NCBI RefSeq assembly: GCF_009908315.1
Contig: NZ_JAAATW010000001.1
Coordinates: 1,116,001 to 1,180,000 of the forward strand
From: Paragemmobacter ruber
Lineage (GTDB): Bacteria > Pseudomonadota > Alphaproteobacteria > Rhodobacterales > Rhodobacteraceae
DNA length: 64,000 nt
Reading direction: 5' to 3'
This document shows positions 16,744 to 24,424 of this stretch, in pieces; position 1 is the stretch's first letter, and the number at the start of each line of letters is the position of its first letter. The notes under the pieces were generated by a model. The model saw only the letters and a list, made by a program, of their open reading frames with translations. It was not told the origin of the DNA and ran no database searches. Both the position numbers and the translations under genes were made by a program.

Positions 16744-17720
16744 CCCCGCGCTTCGACTATACCTCGATGGGCTTCATCACCTTCGATGCCCTCTGCCGCC
16801 CGGTGACCCAGATCCCGCCCGGCGGTGACACCTATTTCGTCGAGGATTTCGCCCTTGCGGTGTCGGGGGCCGCGGGAAGCGCCGTGATCGTCGCCGCCAA
16901 GCATGGGCTCAAGGCGCGTGCCGTGGGCGGGGTGGGCCATGACGACATGGGCGACTGGGTCCTGATGAAACTGGCAAGCTTCGGCATCGACATCGGCATG
17001 ATGGCGCGGTGCGAAGGGTTCGCCACCTCGTCCTCCATCGTGACGACGCGGCCGGATGGCGCCCGCCCCGCGCTGCACAAGCGCGGCGCGACCGACGGCT
17101 TCTACATTGCCGACGACCAGATCGACGATCTGCTCGACACCCGCATCCTGCATGTGGGCGGCGTCGGGCTGATGAACCGGATGGATCAGGGCCGCACAGA
17201 AGAGATCATGGCCGAAGCCAAGCGGCGCGGAGTCATCACCACGCTGGATGTCTTCGCCTCCACCCCCGACGACCTGCCAAAGGTTGCGCGGCTGCTGCCG
17301 CATACCGATTACTTCCTGCCATCCGAAGAAGAGGCGCGCGCCCTGTCCGGGCTGACCGAAAACCGCGATCTGGCACAGTTCCTGATCGACCGTGGGGCGG
17401 GCTGCGTGATCCTGACACTCGGCGCGGATGGCGCCTATTGCCGCAGCCGCGATGGCAGCGAATTCGCCACACCCGCCTTCGCGGTCGAGGTGAAATGCAC
17501 CTGCGGCTGCGGCGACTGCTTCAATGGCGGCTTTGCAACCGGTCTGATCAAGGGCATGGATCTGCGCGACGCCGTGCAGGTTGCGCAGGCCTCCTCCGCC
17601 CAGAACGCCACCGGGCTGGGCAGTCAGGCGGGTGTGCGGGACTTTGCCGCCACGATGCAGTTCATCGCATCGACCCCGGTCCGCACGCCCACGCATCGCT
17701 TGGTAAGCGCCACGGGCTAG
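16740..17720 (+). CDS. PfkB-family carbohydrate kinase with cysteine-rich active-site loop
   Basis: The 326-residue ribokinase-fold protein has the N-terminal glycine-rich substrate motif (SGAAGSA, about 42-48) and the C-terminal PfkB signature. The catalytic base is Asp259. The anion-hole loop reads CTCGCGDC, with cysteines at 253, 255, 257 and 260, where most members have DTTGAGD. Such kinases phosphorylate sugars or nucleosides with ATP. It is the last clear member of the importer operon, so it probably phosphorylates the imported sugar or polyol, and its product may be the SorC inducer. The cysteine replacements keep the catalytic Asp and glycines, so activity is likely retained. Confidence 0.88.
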   Translation: MTPRFDYTSMGFITFDALCRPVTQIPPGGDTYFVEDFALAVSGAAGSAVIVAAKHGLKARAVGGVGHDDMGDWVLMKLASFGIDIGMMARCEGFATSSSIVTTRPDGARPALHKRGATDGFYIADDQIDDLLDTRILHVGGVGLMNRMDQGRTEEIMAEAKRRGVITTLDVFASTPDDLPKVARLLPHTDYFLPSEEEARALSGLTENRDLAQFLIDRGAGCVILTLGADGAYCRSRDGSEFATPAFAVEVKCTCGCGDCFNGGFATGLIKGMDLRDAVQVAQASSAQNATGLGSQAGVRDFAATMQFIASTPVRTPTHRLVSATG

Positions 17721-17752
17721 GCTATGCTGGGCGCGTAAGAAGGACACCAGCC

Positions 17753-18457
17753 GTGCCGCGACCAAACCTAGCGCCCCCCGATGCCGCCCCCCTGCGCGAA
17801 GCCCTCCGCGGCATCCGCTTCCTGCTGCGGCGCGGCGGAGCGACCGTGGCCGATACGCTCACCCTCGACGCCCTGCCCGATCCGGCCGCAGGCCTTGCCA
17901 AGCGCATGATCCGCGAGGTTGAGGGCCTCGCCCGCAGCGTGGACGAGGCCGCCTCGGCCGCCGCGAAGGGCGTGCTGGGTGGCCATGACAACCCGGCCGA
18001 AAAGCTGGACGAAATCGTAGGCCATTCATCCGCCGCCGCCGAATTCGGGCGGGCGATCTACACGGCGCTGGACGCCGTTCTGCGCCGCATCGGCGTGGAC
18101 GACGCCTTCATCAGCGAAATGTCTGCCCGCGCCGTTTTTGCCGCTTGGCGGCAGGACCATCCCCATGGCCAACCCCAGGACTGGGCAGCTGACCTGACGT
18201 TGCGCCTGCTTGCGGCCCGCGTGATCCGTGGCGCCGTTCCGGCAGGCAGCGGCAGCATCGGCCGCGTCGAGCCCGTCGCTGTTTTCGCCGTTCTGCTCTG
18301 GCTGCAATCAGATCGATCCGAAAGTGAGAACGAGGCAGTGCTGGAAGCTGCGGCCGACATCGCGCTGGCCCGCGCCACGGAAATCGCGGCAACCATCGGC
18401 AGCGGGGATCAAGGCCGGATCGCCGCGCTGTACCGCAAATATGTTGACCATGTCTAA
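17753..18457 (+). CDS. Conserved hypothetical protein, unknown function
   Basis: The 234-residue protein starts at GTG 17753 behind AAGAAGGA. It is rich in Ala and Arg and appears largely helical, with no signal peptide or clear membrane segment. A mildly hydrophobic stretch near residues 187-195 (VAVFAVLLWL) is probably a buried helix. I recognise no family. It starts 32 bases after the kinase stop and its end overlaps the next gene by 8 bases. It may be transcribed with the importer-kinase operon or from its own promoter. An ORF extending far upstream in this frame is antisense-like overlap with the kinase and was not used. Confidence 0.6.
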   Translation: MPRPNLAPPDAAPLREALRGIRFLLRRGGATVADTLTLDALPDPAAGLAKRMIREVEGLARSVDEAASAAAKGVLGGHDNPAEKLDEIVGHSSAAAEFGRAIYTALDAVLRRIGVDDAFISEMSARAVFAAWRQDHPHGQPQDWAADLTLRLLAARVIRGAVPAGSGSIGRVEPVAVFAVLLWLQSDRSESENEAVLEAAADIALARATEIAATIGSGDQGRIAALYRKYVDHV

Positions 18458-19031
18458 GGTCCGCCTCACCCCCGACGGCCTGCCGCCCACGAACGAACCC
18501 CTGCGCGTCGCCGTGCGTCGCCTTCGCTGGTTCAAGGCGGCCTTCCTCAAACATGCCGAAGAGATGGGGGCCGAACTTGGTTCCCGTTTTGAGGTGGATG
18601 ACACCAAACTCGCAGCCGCCTTCACGCGCTGGCTCGACGCGATTGAACTGCAGCGCCCCGCCGACAAGTCGCAAAGACGGGCCTTCTTCGAATTCGCCGC
18701 AGCCCTGATGATGCGGGAACTGACCGTGGACATGCCGCTGAAGGCGGTGGGGGAGCCCAGCCGCGCCCAGACCGGCTCTGCCGCCGCCTTCTGGCCCGAA
18801 GGCTATTGCTGCACCCTCTTCTGCCTGTCGGTCCACGCCGCGGCCACCGCACAGGAATTCCACGCAGACACCACCATCGACCCCGCCATAGATGACCTGC
18901 GGCATTGGTGGTCCTTCAAGGAAAACACCATCCGCGACGCCAGCTTTTCAGCCGGATTCCTGCAAATGCTGCTCGGAAGCCAGCCGAACTGGGTGATGCC
19001 GGATGTGTTCAGGGCAAAGCCCCGCGGCTAG
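18450..19031 (+). CDS. Conserved hypothetical protein, unknown function
   Basis: The 193-residue soluble protein is translationally coupled to the previous unknown gene: ATG at 18450 lies 8 bases inside it, and another ATG at 18441 is possible. It has several Trp residues near the C-terminus (LRHWWSFKEN, QPNWVMPD) and two adjacent cysteines (GYCCTLFC) in mid-protein. No signal peptide, membrane segment or known domain is recognised. Overlap with its neighbour suggests the two products act together. Confidence 0.6.
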   Translation: MSKVRLTPDGLPPTNEPLRVAVRRLRWFKAAFLKHAEEMGAELGSRFEVDDTKLAAAFTRWLDAIELQRPADKSQRRAFFEFAAALMMRELTVDMPLKAVGEPSRAQTGSAAAFWPEGYCCTLFCLSVHAAATAQEFHADTTIDPAIDDLRHWWSFKENTIRDASFSAGFLQMLLGSQPNWVMPDVFRAKPRG

Positions 19032-19257
19032 TCTGGCCAAAAGGACTGGCTGCGTCCCATGTTCTTGTCGACCGTCTGCTTTGGGCCGATCCCGGCATGC
19101 TGCGGGTGCAAAGAGTTTGGAGCACCGCACCCCACGTGACCGTCCGCTATGGGCTCGGAGCAGCCATTCGCCGCACTGTGCCTCGTCCTCAAAAGCCGAG
19201 AGCAGCCTCTAGCTTCAACCGGTTCGTAGGTCAGCGAACAGTCAGACGCGTCCGAGC
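19032..19257. other. Intergenic stretch without a recognised gene
   Basis: About 226 bases between the unknown gene pair and the terminator of the convergent trcR gene. Short overlapping ORFs exist on both strands but none has a plausible start or protein pattern. No tRNA-like or repeat structure was seen. Confidence 0.5.
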
Positions 19258-19291
19258 AAAAAACAAGCGGGGCGGCAAGAAAGCCACCCCG
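19258..19291 (-). terminator. Rho-independent terminator of trcR
   Basis: On the minus strand a 9-bp stem (CGGGGTGGC with GCCGCCCCG, one G-T pair) with a 6-base loop is followed by CTTG and a run of six T. It lies about 66 bases beyond the trcR stop, as expected for its transcription end. Confidence 0.75.
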
Positions 19292-19357
19292 TTTGAGATG
19301 TCCCAATGGCTGGAAGTGTCAGAAACGCCCCCGGCCCCTGATCCTGCACCCGGTCGA

Positions 19358-20116
19358 TCAGCGACGGGGATTGTCGTCCTCGTCCTCATCCTCGTCATCA
19401 TCGTTCTGCGGCAGGTTGAAGAAGCTTTCCGCATCCGAGAAATCGGCGGGTTTTTCTTCCCGCTCGCTGAGCGTGAAGGCCTCGAGCCCCGCGATGCCGG
19501 CGGGCATCTTCGCCTCGGGCGCCATGCCGAGCGATTGTTCGGTGGAGACGAGCTTGCGCCGTTCGTCATCCGACATCACCACGCCTTCCGCCGCGCGCTT
19601 GCGCGCCGCCGCCTGCACCGCGGCATCCAGTTCCGACTGGCGGCAGAGGCCGAGGGCGACCGGGTCGATCGGGGTGATGTTGTTGATGTTCCAGTGGCTG
19701 CGGTCGCGGATCGACTGGATGGTGGGCTTGGTGGTGCCCACGAGCTTGCCAATGGCGCCATCGGACAGTTCGGGGTGGAACTTGACCAGCCAGAGGATCG
19801 CCGCCGGGCGATCCTGCCGCTTGGACAGCGGCGTGTAGCGGGGACCGCGGCGCTTTTCCTCGCCCTCGGCGGCCTTGTTGTGCTTGAGGCGCAGGCGATA
19901 GGCCGGGTCGGCCTGACCGCGTTCGATCTCGATCGGGTCAAGCTGGTTGTTGGCGATGGGATCGAAGCCCTTCACCCCTGCGGCCACATCGCCATCGGCG
20001 ATGCCCTGCACTTCCAGCTCATGCATTTCGCAGAAATCGGCGATCTGCTTGAAGGACAGCGTGGTGTTGTCGACAAGCCAGACGGCGGTGGCTTTTGCCA
20101 TGAGCGGCTTCGTCAT
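19358..20116 (-). CDS. trcR: Cell-cycle transcriptional regulator TrcR (DUF1013)
   Basis: The 252-residue protein matches the DUF1013/TrcR family of alphaproteobacteria. It starts MTKPLMAKATAVWLVDN, has two helix-turn-helix-like segments (TLSFKQIADFC near 20-30 and LSDGAIGKLVGTTKPTI near 120-136) and ends in a very acidic Asp/Glu tail. TrcR in Caulobacter relatives is linked to cell-cycle gene control and RNA polymerase association. The start at 20116 is preferred over a longer frame because AAGGAG lies 8 bases upstream and family members begin here. It stands alone as a monocistronic gene with its own terminator. Confidence 0.88.
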   Translation of the reverse strand: MTKPLMAKATAVWLVDNTTLSFKQIADFCEMHELEVQGIADGDVAAGVKGFDPIANNQLDPIEIERGQADPAYRLRLKHNKAAEGEEKRRGPRYTPLSKRQDRPAAILWLVKFHPELSDGAIGKLVGTTKPTIQSIRDRSHWNINNITPIDPVALGLCRQSELDAAVQAAARKRAAEGVVMSDDERRKLVSTEQSLGMAPEAKMPAGIAGLEAFTLSEREEKPADFSDAESFFNLPQNDDDEDEDEDDNPRR

Positions 20117-20240
20117 CGGATGGCTCCTTGCAATATCTCTCTCGGGCCGGGAAATCGGCTGCGGCCTGGGCCGCCATTCCACGATTTCGGGGAAGTTCAA
20201 GCGGCGATATAGTCAGTTTTGCAGTCGGAGGGAAGTGAAA

Positions 20241-20876
20241 ATGCGTGGGATTGTTCTGGCACTGGTGGCGCTGATGACGGCCGCCCCGGCGCGGGCCGAG
20301 GGCGAGCGGGCCGGGGATTTCGAATACTATGTCATGGCGCTGTCCTGGTCAGCCAACTGGTGCGCGCGGGAGGGGGATGCGCGGGACGATCCGCAATGCG
20401 ATGCGGGGCGCGGGCATGATTTCGTGCTGCACGGGCTGTGGCCGCAATATGAGGAGGGCTGGCCCAGCTTCTGCCGCACGGCAGAGCGCGATCCGCCGCG
20501 TTCGCTGACCGCCGCGCAGGCCGATCTGTTCGGCGGCGCGGGGGCGGCCTTCTATCAGTGGAAGAAGCACGGGCGCTGTTCGGGCCTGTCGGCGGGCGAC
20601 TATTTCCGCACGGCGCGGGCGGCGTTCGACCGTGTGGCGGTGCCGGAGGTGTTCACCCAGCTGCGGCAGGATATCCGCCTGCCCGCCGATGTGGTGGAAG
20701 AGGCGTTTCTGGAGGCAAACCCCGCGCTGGGGCCGGAGGGCGTGGTAGTCACCTGCCGTGACGGGATGGTGCAGGAGGTGCGCATCTGCCTGACGCGGGA
20801 TCTGGACCTGCGGGCCTGCAATGCCGATGTCGGCCGTGTCTGCCGGGGGACGGTGGGAATGGAGGCGGTTCGGTAG
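20241..20876 (+). CDS. Secreted ribonuclease T2 family protein with altered second active-site motif
   Basis: The 211-residue protein has a signal peptide (residues 1-19, cleavage near ARA-EG) and the RNase T2 fold. The first active-site motif HGLWPQ is intact (catalytic His64). The second motif reads FYQWKKHGRC, with His110 present but Gln106 where nearly all family members have the catalytic Glu. T2 enzymes cut RNA through a 2',3'-cyclic phosphate and act in periplasm or outside. Six or more cysteines suggest disulfides and export. Activity may be reduced or altered. The gene appears monocistronic, with GGAGGGAAG ahead of the start. Confidence 0.87.
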   Translation: MRGIVLALVALMTAAPARAEGERAGDFEYYVMALSWSANWCAREGDARDDPQCDAGRGHDFVLHGLWPQYEEGWPSFCRTAERDPPRSLTAAQADLFGGAGAAFYQWKKHGRCSGLSAGDYFRTARAAFDRVAVPEVFTQLRQDIRLPADVVEEAFLEANPALGPEGVVVTCRDGMVQEVRICLTRDLDLRACNADVGRVCRGTVGMEAVR

Positions 20877-20924
20877 GATGGGCAGGATTGCCCATCCTAC
20901 GCCAGAGGGACGGACAGCCGGCCG

Positions 20925-21113
20925 ATGAACATCCTTCTGATGGTGCTTCGTGACTGGGCGTATCGCCACTTTCGGCGCCGGCCCGTCCTTGCGACGCTGG
21001 CGCTGGGTCTGGTCGCGGCGGTTTCCGCCATCTCTTTCGCGCTGTGGCTTTACGATCTGACCGTGTGGGATGCGACGGATCTTTGGCCGATCCTCGTGCT
21101 GCCGGGCCATTAG
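20925..21113 (+). CDS. Possible small membrane protein
   Basis: A 62-residue frame encodes a basic N-terminus and one likely transmembrane helix (VLATLALGLVAAVSAISFAL, residues 21-40), then a short tail. No family is recognised and the ribosome-binding site is weak. It lies between RNase T2 and the next small gene. It could be real or a chance frame in GC-rich DNA. Confidence 0.35.
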   Translation: MNILLMVLRDWAYRHFRRRPVLATLALGLVAAVSAISFALWLYDLTVWDATDLWPILVLPGH

Positions 21114-21221
21114 GGCGAAAGCGGCGCGCGGCGGTGCGGAAACTTGCGCCAGATCATGGCGGAGTGCCGCGACTTGTGATTCTCATTCCGGGAGAGGGCA
21201 ATTCCGGAAGGCTTTGCGATC

Positions 21222-21572
21222 GTGCCTGTGAGAAAGGATGCCAAGATTGCACTGATGGATGGGAAGAGTTCCATCCTGATCGAAACGGGCCACATGCCGG
21301 ACGCGCCGCGCCTGCCAGAGGCGGACCGGACCATGGGCGAGCGGCTGGTGGCCGAAGTGGTATCGCATCTGCGCAAGATCGCGGGGGACCGGCCGCTGGT
21401 GATGGCGGCAGCACCGCAACTGATCCGGGCGGTCCGGGCGGAACTGGATCGCCCGTCGGCACTGACGGGGCAGGAGAAGTTGACGCTGCTCAGCCTGCTG
21501 GACAAGGCGGTGACGGGCGTGGCCTCGGCCAGCCTGCCCGCGATCCTGCAGGCCGCGCGGGACAGGGCCTGA
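21222..21572 (+). CDS. Small hypothetical protein, weakly like host-attachment/BaeRF-type domains
   Basis: The 116-residue frame starts at GTG (an ATG at 21255 is an alternative) with GGAAGG about 12 bases upstream. The second half (RLVAEVVSHLRK, then PLVMAAAPQLIRAVRAEL) resembles the C-terminal half of small host-attachment family proteins, which have a ribosome-release-factor-like fold. The resemblance is weak and the function is unknown. There is no signal peptide or membrane segment. Confidence 0.5.
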   Translation: MPVRKDAKIALMDGKSSILIETGHMPDAPRLPEADRTMGERLVAEVVSHLRKIAGDRPLVMAAAPQLIRAVRAELDRPSALTGQEKLTLLSLLDKAVTGVASASLPAILQAARDRA

Positions 21573-21637
21573 CGCGGACGGCTGTAGCGGGCGGCTGTGG
21601 CGCGACCTGGGGACGGGTGTTCCGGTGTGGCCTTTGG

Positions 21638-22627
21638 CTATTCCACCTTCAGCACGATCTTGCCCACATGGCCGGAGCTTTCCATCCGGGCATGGGCGGC
21701 GACGGCCTGGTCCAGCGGGAATTCGCTGTCCATCACGGGGCGGAACTTTCCGGCCGCGATCATCGGCCAGACATGCGCCTCGACCTCGGCGGCGATGCGG
21801 GATTTGGCGAGGTCGCTTTGCGGGCGCAGGGTGGAACCGGTGATGGTGAGGCGGCGCATCATTACCTCGGCGAAGTTCAATTCCACCTTGGGGCCTTGCA
21901 GGAAGGCGATCTGGACAAGGCGGCCTTCGGTCGCCAGCGCCTTGACGTTGCGGGGCAGGTAGGGGCCGCCGACCATGTCGAGGATCAGTTGCGCGCCGCC
22001 TTCGTCATGCATCATGGCGACGAAATCGCCGCTGCGGTAGTTCAGCGCCTTTTCCGCGCCAAGCGCTTCGCAGGCGGCGCATTTCTCATCCGATCCGGCG
22101 GTGGTGAAGACGCGAGCGCCCAGCGCGCGGGCGATCTGGATGGCGGTGGTGCCGATGCCGGAGGATCCGCCATGGACGAGGAAGCGTTCCCCCGCCTTCA
22201 GGCCGCCACGCATCACCGCGTTGGACCAGACGGTGAAGCACGTTTCCGGCAGGCAGGCCGCCTCGGCCATGGTCAGCCCATCGGGGATGGGCAGGGCATG
22301 GGCTTCGGGGGTGGCGACATATTCGGCATAGCCGCCCCCGGGGAGCAGGGCGCAGACCTTATCGCCGATGCTGTAGCGCGTGACGCCGGGGCCGAGTTCG
22401 ACCACGGTTCCCGATGCCTCCAGCCCCGGCAGGGGCGAGGCATTGGCGGGGGGCGCGTAGCTGCCCGCGCGCTGCAGCGCATCGGGGCGGTTCACCCCGG
22501 CATAGGCCACGCGGATGACGATCTGGCCATGGCCGGGCACCGGCACCGGGCGCGTGCAGGGTTTGAGCACCTCGGGGCCGCCGGGTTCGGTGATTTCCAC
22601 CGCGCGCATCGTGTGGGACAGTTCCAT
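21638..22627 (-). CDS. NAD(P)H quinone oxidoreductase, zinc-independent MDR family
   Basis: The 329-residue protein is a medium-chain dehydrogenase of the quinone oxidoreductase (p53-induced gene 3/QOR-like) class. It has the N-terminal GroES-like domain with YAGVNRPDALQR and the nucleotide-binding loop HGGSSGIGTTAIQ (about 150-160). Zinc-binding cysteines of alcohol dehydrogenases are missing. Members reduce quinones or enones with NADPH. The start MELSHTMRAVEI is preferred because AGAAGG precedes it and family proteins begin here. It lies directly downstream of the COQ9-like gene on the same strand (25-base gap), which suggests a shared operon and a quinone-related role. Confidence 0.88.
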   Translation of the reverse strand: MELSHTMRAVEITEPGGPEVLKPCTRPVPVPGHGQIVIRVAYAGVNRPDALQRAGSYAPPANASPLPGLEASGTVVELGPGVTRYSIGDKVCALLPGGGYAEYVATPEAHALPIPDGLTMAEAACLPETCFTVWSNAVMRGGLKAGERFLVHGGSSGIGTTAIQIARALGARVFTTAGSDEKCAACEALGAEKALNYRSGDFVAMMHDEGGAQLILDMVGGPYLPRNVKALATEGRLVQIAFLQGPKVELNFAEVMMRRLTITGSTLRPQSDLAKSRIAAEVEAHVWPMIAAGKFRPVMDSEFPLDQAVAAHARMESSGHVGKIVLKVE

Positions 22628-22652
22628 TGGCCTTCTTTCCTGTCGGCCCGCC

Positions 22653-23351
22653 TCAGCGGAAGGGGTTCCTGAACCGGCCGGGCAGATCATCGGGGACTGT
22701 CGGCGCGCGCCATTTCTCCATCACCTTGGCGGGGCCTGCAAGCAGGGCCTTGCCCAAGGGGTTATCGCGCATCCTGGCCTTGATGGTTTCGATCTGCATC
22801 ACATCGGCGATGCGGCGGTCGAGGAAATCCCAGGTGGCCTGATGGCCGGTGCTGTCATCGCCCAGCCAGTAGAGGACGGTGGAGCCGTAGACGGCGGAAA
22901 GCGTGGCGCGCTTGGTGTACCAGTTCACGTCGCGCGAGGTGTCGCCCAGCGCCGTCCAGATGGCATCGGCCGTGCCCCAGATCAGTTTTGCGCCCTCGGC
23001 CGCGTGCTGCGGCAGGGCGAAAAGGGTGGTGCCGCGGCGGACAAGCTCGCGATCTTCGATCAGGTCGAGCCGGGTGCGGATGGCGAAGGCCACGCGGTCG
23101 CGAAAGCGCATCGACGACAGGTCTGTGGCGGCGAGCGTGTCGGTCATCCGCTGGTCGCCGCGCTTGTGGAAGGCCACGGCCAGATCAATGCCGCCGCGCG
23201 GGAACAGGGCGCGGGCCAGACCCTCGGCCACGCCCGAATCGGCGATGGCGGCGCGCAGGGTGGCGTCAGACCAGCCGTCAAAGGGGACGTGGATCAGCGC
23301 CGCCTCCAGCACCTGATCGCGGGCGTTTTCCAGGGTGGTCTGGGTTTCCAT
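22653..23351 (-). CDS. COQ9 family protein (ubiquinone biosynthesis)
   Basis: The 232-residue protein matches the COQ9 family, which has a TetR-like helical fold that binds lipid and assists the COQ7 hydroxylation step of ubiquinone synthesis. Characteristic features are the N-terminal helix region (LEAALIHVPFDGWSDATL) and the C-terminal DVNWYTKRATLSAVYGSTVLYWLGD segment with membrane-binding aromatic residues. It is divergent from rpsU and shares a strand with the quinone oxidoreductase gene. Confidence 0.92.
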   Translation of the reverse strand: METQTTLENARDQVLEAALIHVPFDGWSDATLRAAIADSGVAEGLARALFPRGGIDLAVAFHKRGDQRMTDTLAATDLSSMRFRDRVAFAIRTRLDLIEDRELVRRGTTLFALPQHAAEGAKLIWGTADAIWTALGDTSRDVNWYTKRATLSAVYGSTVLYWLGDDSTGHQATWDFLDRRIADVMQIETIKARMRDNPLGKALLAGPAKVMEKWRAPTVPDDLPGRFRNPFR

Positions 23352-23470
23352 GACGTCTCCTTCGGGCGTGGGGTGGGCGCTGTCAGTGGACAGGGGCGGT
23401 TTCCTTTGTTATAGGGCGCGCGCCTGCACACTGTAGTGCAACTCTAGCTTAGGAAGGTGGTGACAACCAC

Positions 23471-23677
23471 ATGCAGGTCAGCGTCCGCGACAATAACGTC
23501 GAACAGGCCCTCCGGGCCCTCAAGAAAAAGCTCCAGCGCGAAGGCGTGTTCCGCGAAATGAAGCTCAAGCAGCATTTCGAGAAGCCGTCGGTCAAGAAAG
23601 CGCGCGAGCAGGCCGAAGCCGTCCGCCGTGCGAGGAAACTCGCCCGGAAAAAGCTTCAGCGTGAGGGCGGCCTCTAA
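23471..23677 (+). CDS. rpsU: 30S ribosomal protein S21
   Basis: The 68-residue basic protein is a full-length S21 ([20 protein letters not shown] at the start, Arg/Lys-rich C-terminus), a small-subunit protein at the mRNA exit region. Length matches alphaproteobacterial S21. GGAAGGTGG precedes the start and a good terminator follows, so it is monocistronic. The leader contains a short dyad TGCAC/GTGCA at 23425-23440 that could be regulatory. Confidence 0.97.
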   Translation: MQVSVRDNNVEQALRALKKKLQREGVFREMKLKQHFEKPSVKKAREQAEAVRRARKLARKKLQREGGL

Positions 23678-23716
23678 GCCGTTCAGCGACACTGGGGCAG
23701 CGATGCCCGCCCGATC

Positions 23717-23746
23717 AACCCCCGTCCGCAAGGCCGGGGGTTTTTC
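23717..23746 (+). terminator. Rho-independent terminator of rpsU
   Basis: The stem AACCCCCG pairs with CGGGGGTT, followed inward by a T/C mismatch and CC-GCAA-GG, so the hairpin ends in a GCAA tetraloop. A run of T at 23741-23745 follows. It starts 40 bases after the rpsU stop and is a textbook terminator. Confidence 0.88.
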
Positions 23747-24144
23747 ATTTTCGGATCAAGGGTTTGGCGGGAGAACGGGAATGTGCGCGGCGTGCAGCTT
23801 TCTGTGCAGCAGGGCGTGCAGCAATGTGTATGCACGCGGCGGGCGGTGGGTTAGGGGTTTCGGGCGGTTTTGTTAAGGTTTGCGGGCCGGGGGTAAAGGG
23901 CGCGGACGGACCCTGGGCGGGAAAGGTTGCTGGTGCGTAAAGGTGCCGCGCGGTGGAAGCGATTTCTGACGAAGAAATCGGGGCGAAATCTGCGTCAGAT
24001 TTCGAGCAGGAATTTGCGTCAAATTCCGATTACGGGTGGCGTTTAGAGCACGACACGATCAGGTCGCCGTTTGGGCATCGAATTGCGCCATTCTTAGGAT
24101 ATGTCCGGAACCGAGAAGATGGGCAAAGACCACAGCACGTTCTG
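23747..24144. other. Non-coding stretch between rpsU and a small membrane-protein gene
   Basis: About 400 bases without a credible gene. The notable content is a three-hairpin array at 23960-24027. An ORF runs through these hairpins in frame with the downstream small gene, but its predicted residues there are an artefact of the palindromes. Confidence 0.55.
23960..24027. repeat. Array of three related AT-rich hairpins
   Basis: Three perfect hairpins stand in a row: 23960-23980 (8-bp stem CGATTTCT/AGAAATCG), 23984-24004 (9-bp stem CGAAATCTG/CAGATTTCG, loop CGT) and 24009-24027 (8-bp stem GGAATTTG/CAAATTCC, loop CGT). They share an AAATCT/AATTTG theme and are much less GC-rich than their surroundings. 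They resemble the 44-bp double palindromes at 35734 and 46062 in style but not in exact sequence. Confidence 0.8.
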
Positions 24145-24420
24145 ATGAAGACCATTCAGATCACCGCAGAGCCAGAACCGTGGGTTGCACTTTTGATAAT
24201 CGCATTGGCGGTTCTGTGCCTTTGGGGTTTGTTGCGGCTGTTGGTTCGCTTGGGTGGCAGACAACGAACCCGAGTAGCATGCCGGTGGCGGCGCGCGGCT
24301 ACGAAAGACAGTGAGGCGCTGAAGGCGTGGACCTGCAAATCCTGTAGCGAGATAGCCTATTCCGCGACGGGAAAGCCGCCCGCGCAATGCAAGCGCGGCC
24401 TGTCACCCCGCGCCTTGTGA
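24145..24420 (+). CDS. Small membrane protein with C-terminal cysteine ribbon, unknown function
   Basis: From ATG 24145 the 91-residue product has one transmembrane helix (about residues 11-32, rich in Leu, Ile and Val) and a basic stretch. Its tail has the spacing W-x-C-x-x-C, then Y-S-x-x-G-x-x-P-x-x-C, typical of a small zinc-ribbon-like motif. This pattern is unlikely by chance. The ribosome-binding site is poor and codon use is less GC-biased than in neighbours, which may mean recent acquisition or weak constraint. It converges on the lrp gene with a 4-base gap. Confidence 0.5.
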   Translation: MKTIQITAEPEPWVALLIIALAVLCLWGLLRLLVRLGGRQRTRVACRWRRAATKDSEALKAWTCKSCSEIAYSATGKPPAQCKRGLSPRAL

Positions 24421-24424
24421 ACCG

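Noticed and set aside
17009-17752. Upstream extension of the unknown gene at 17753
   Set aside because: The extension overlaps the kinase gene in another frame and is Arg-rich. The GTG at 17753 has an AAGAAGGA site.
23960-24027. CRISPR-like array
   Set aside because: Units are short adjacent hairpins without identical direct repeats or spacers. There are no cas genes.
23953-24144. N-terminal extension of the small membrane protein at 24145
   Set aside because: The residues come from reading through the palindromic array and look random, while the downstream ATG begins a plausible membrane protein.
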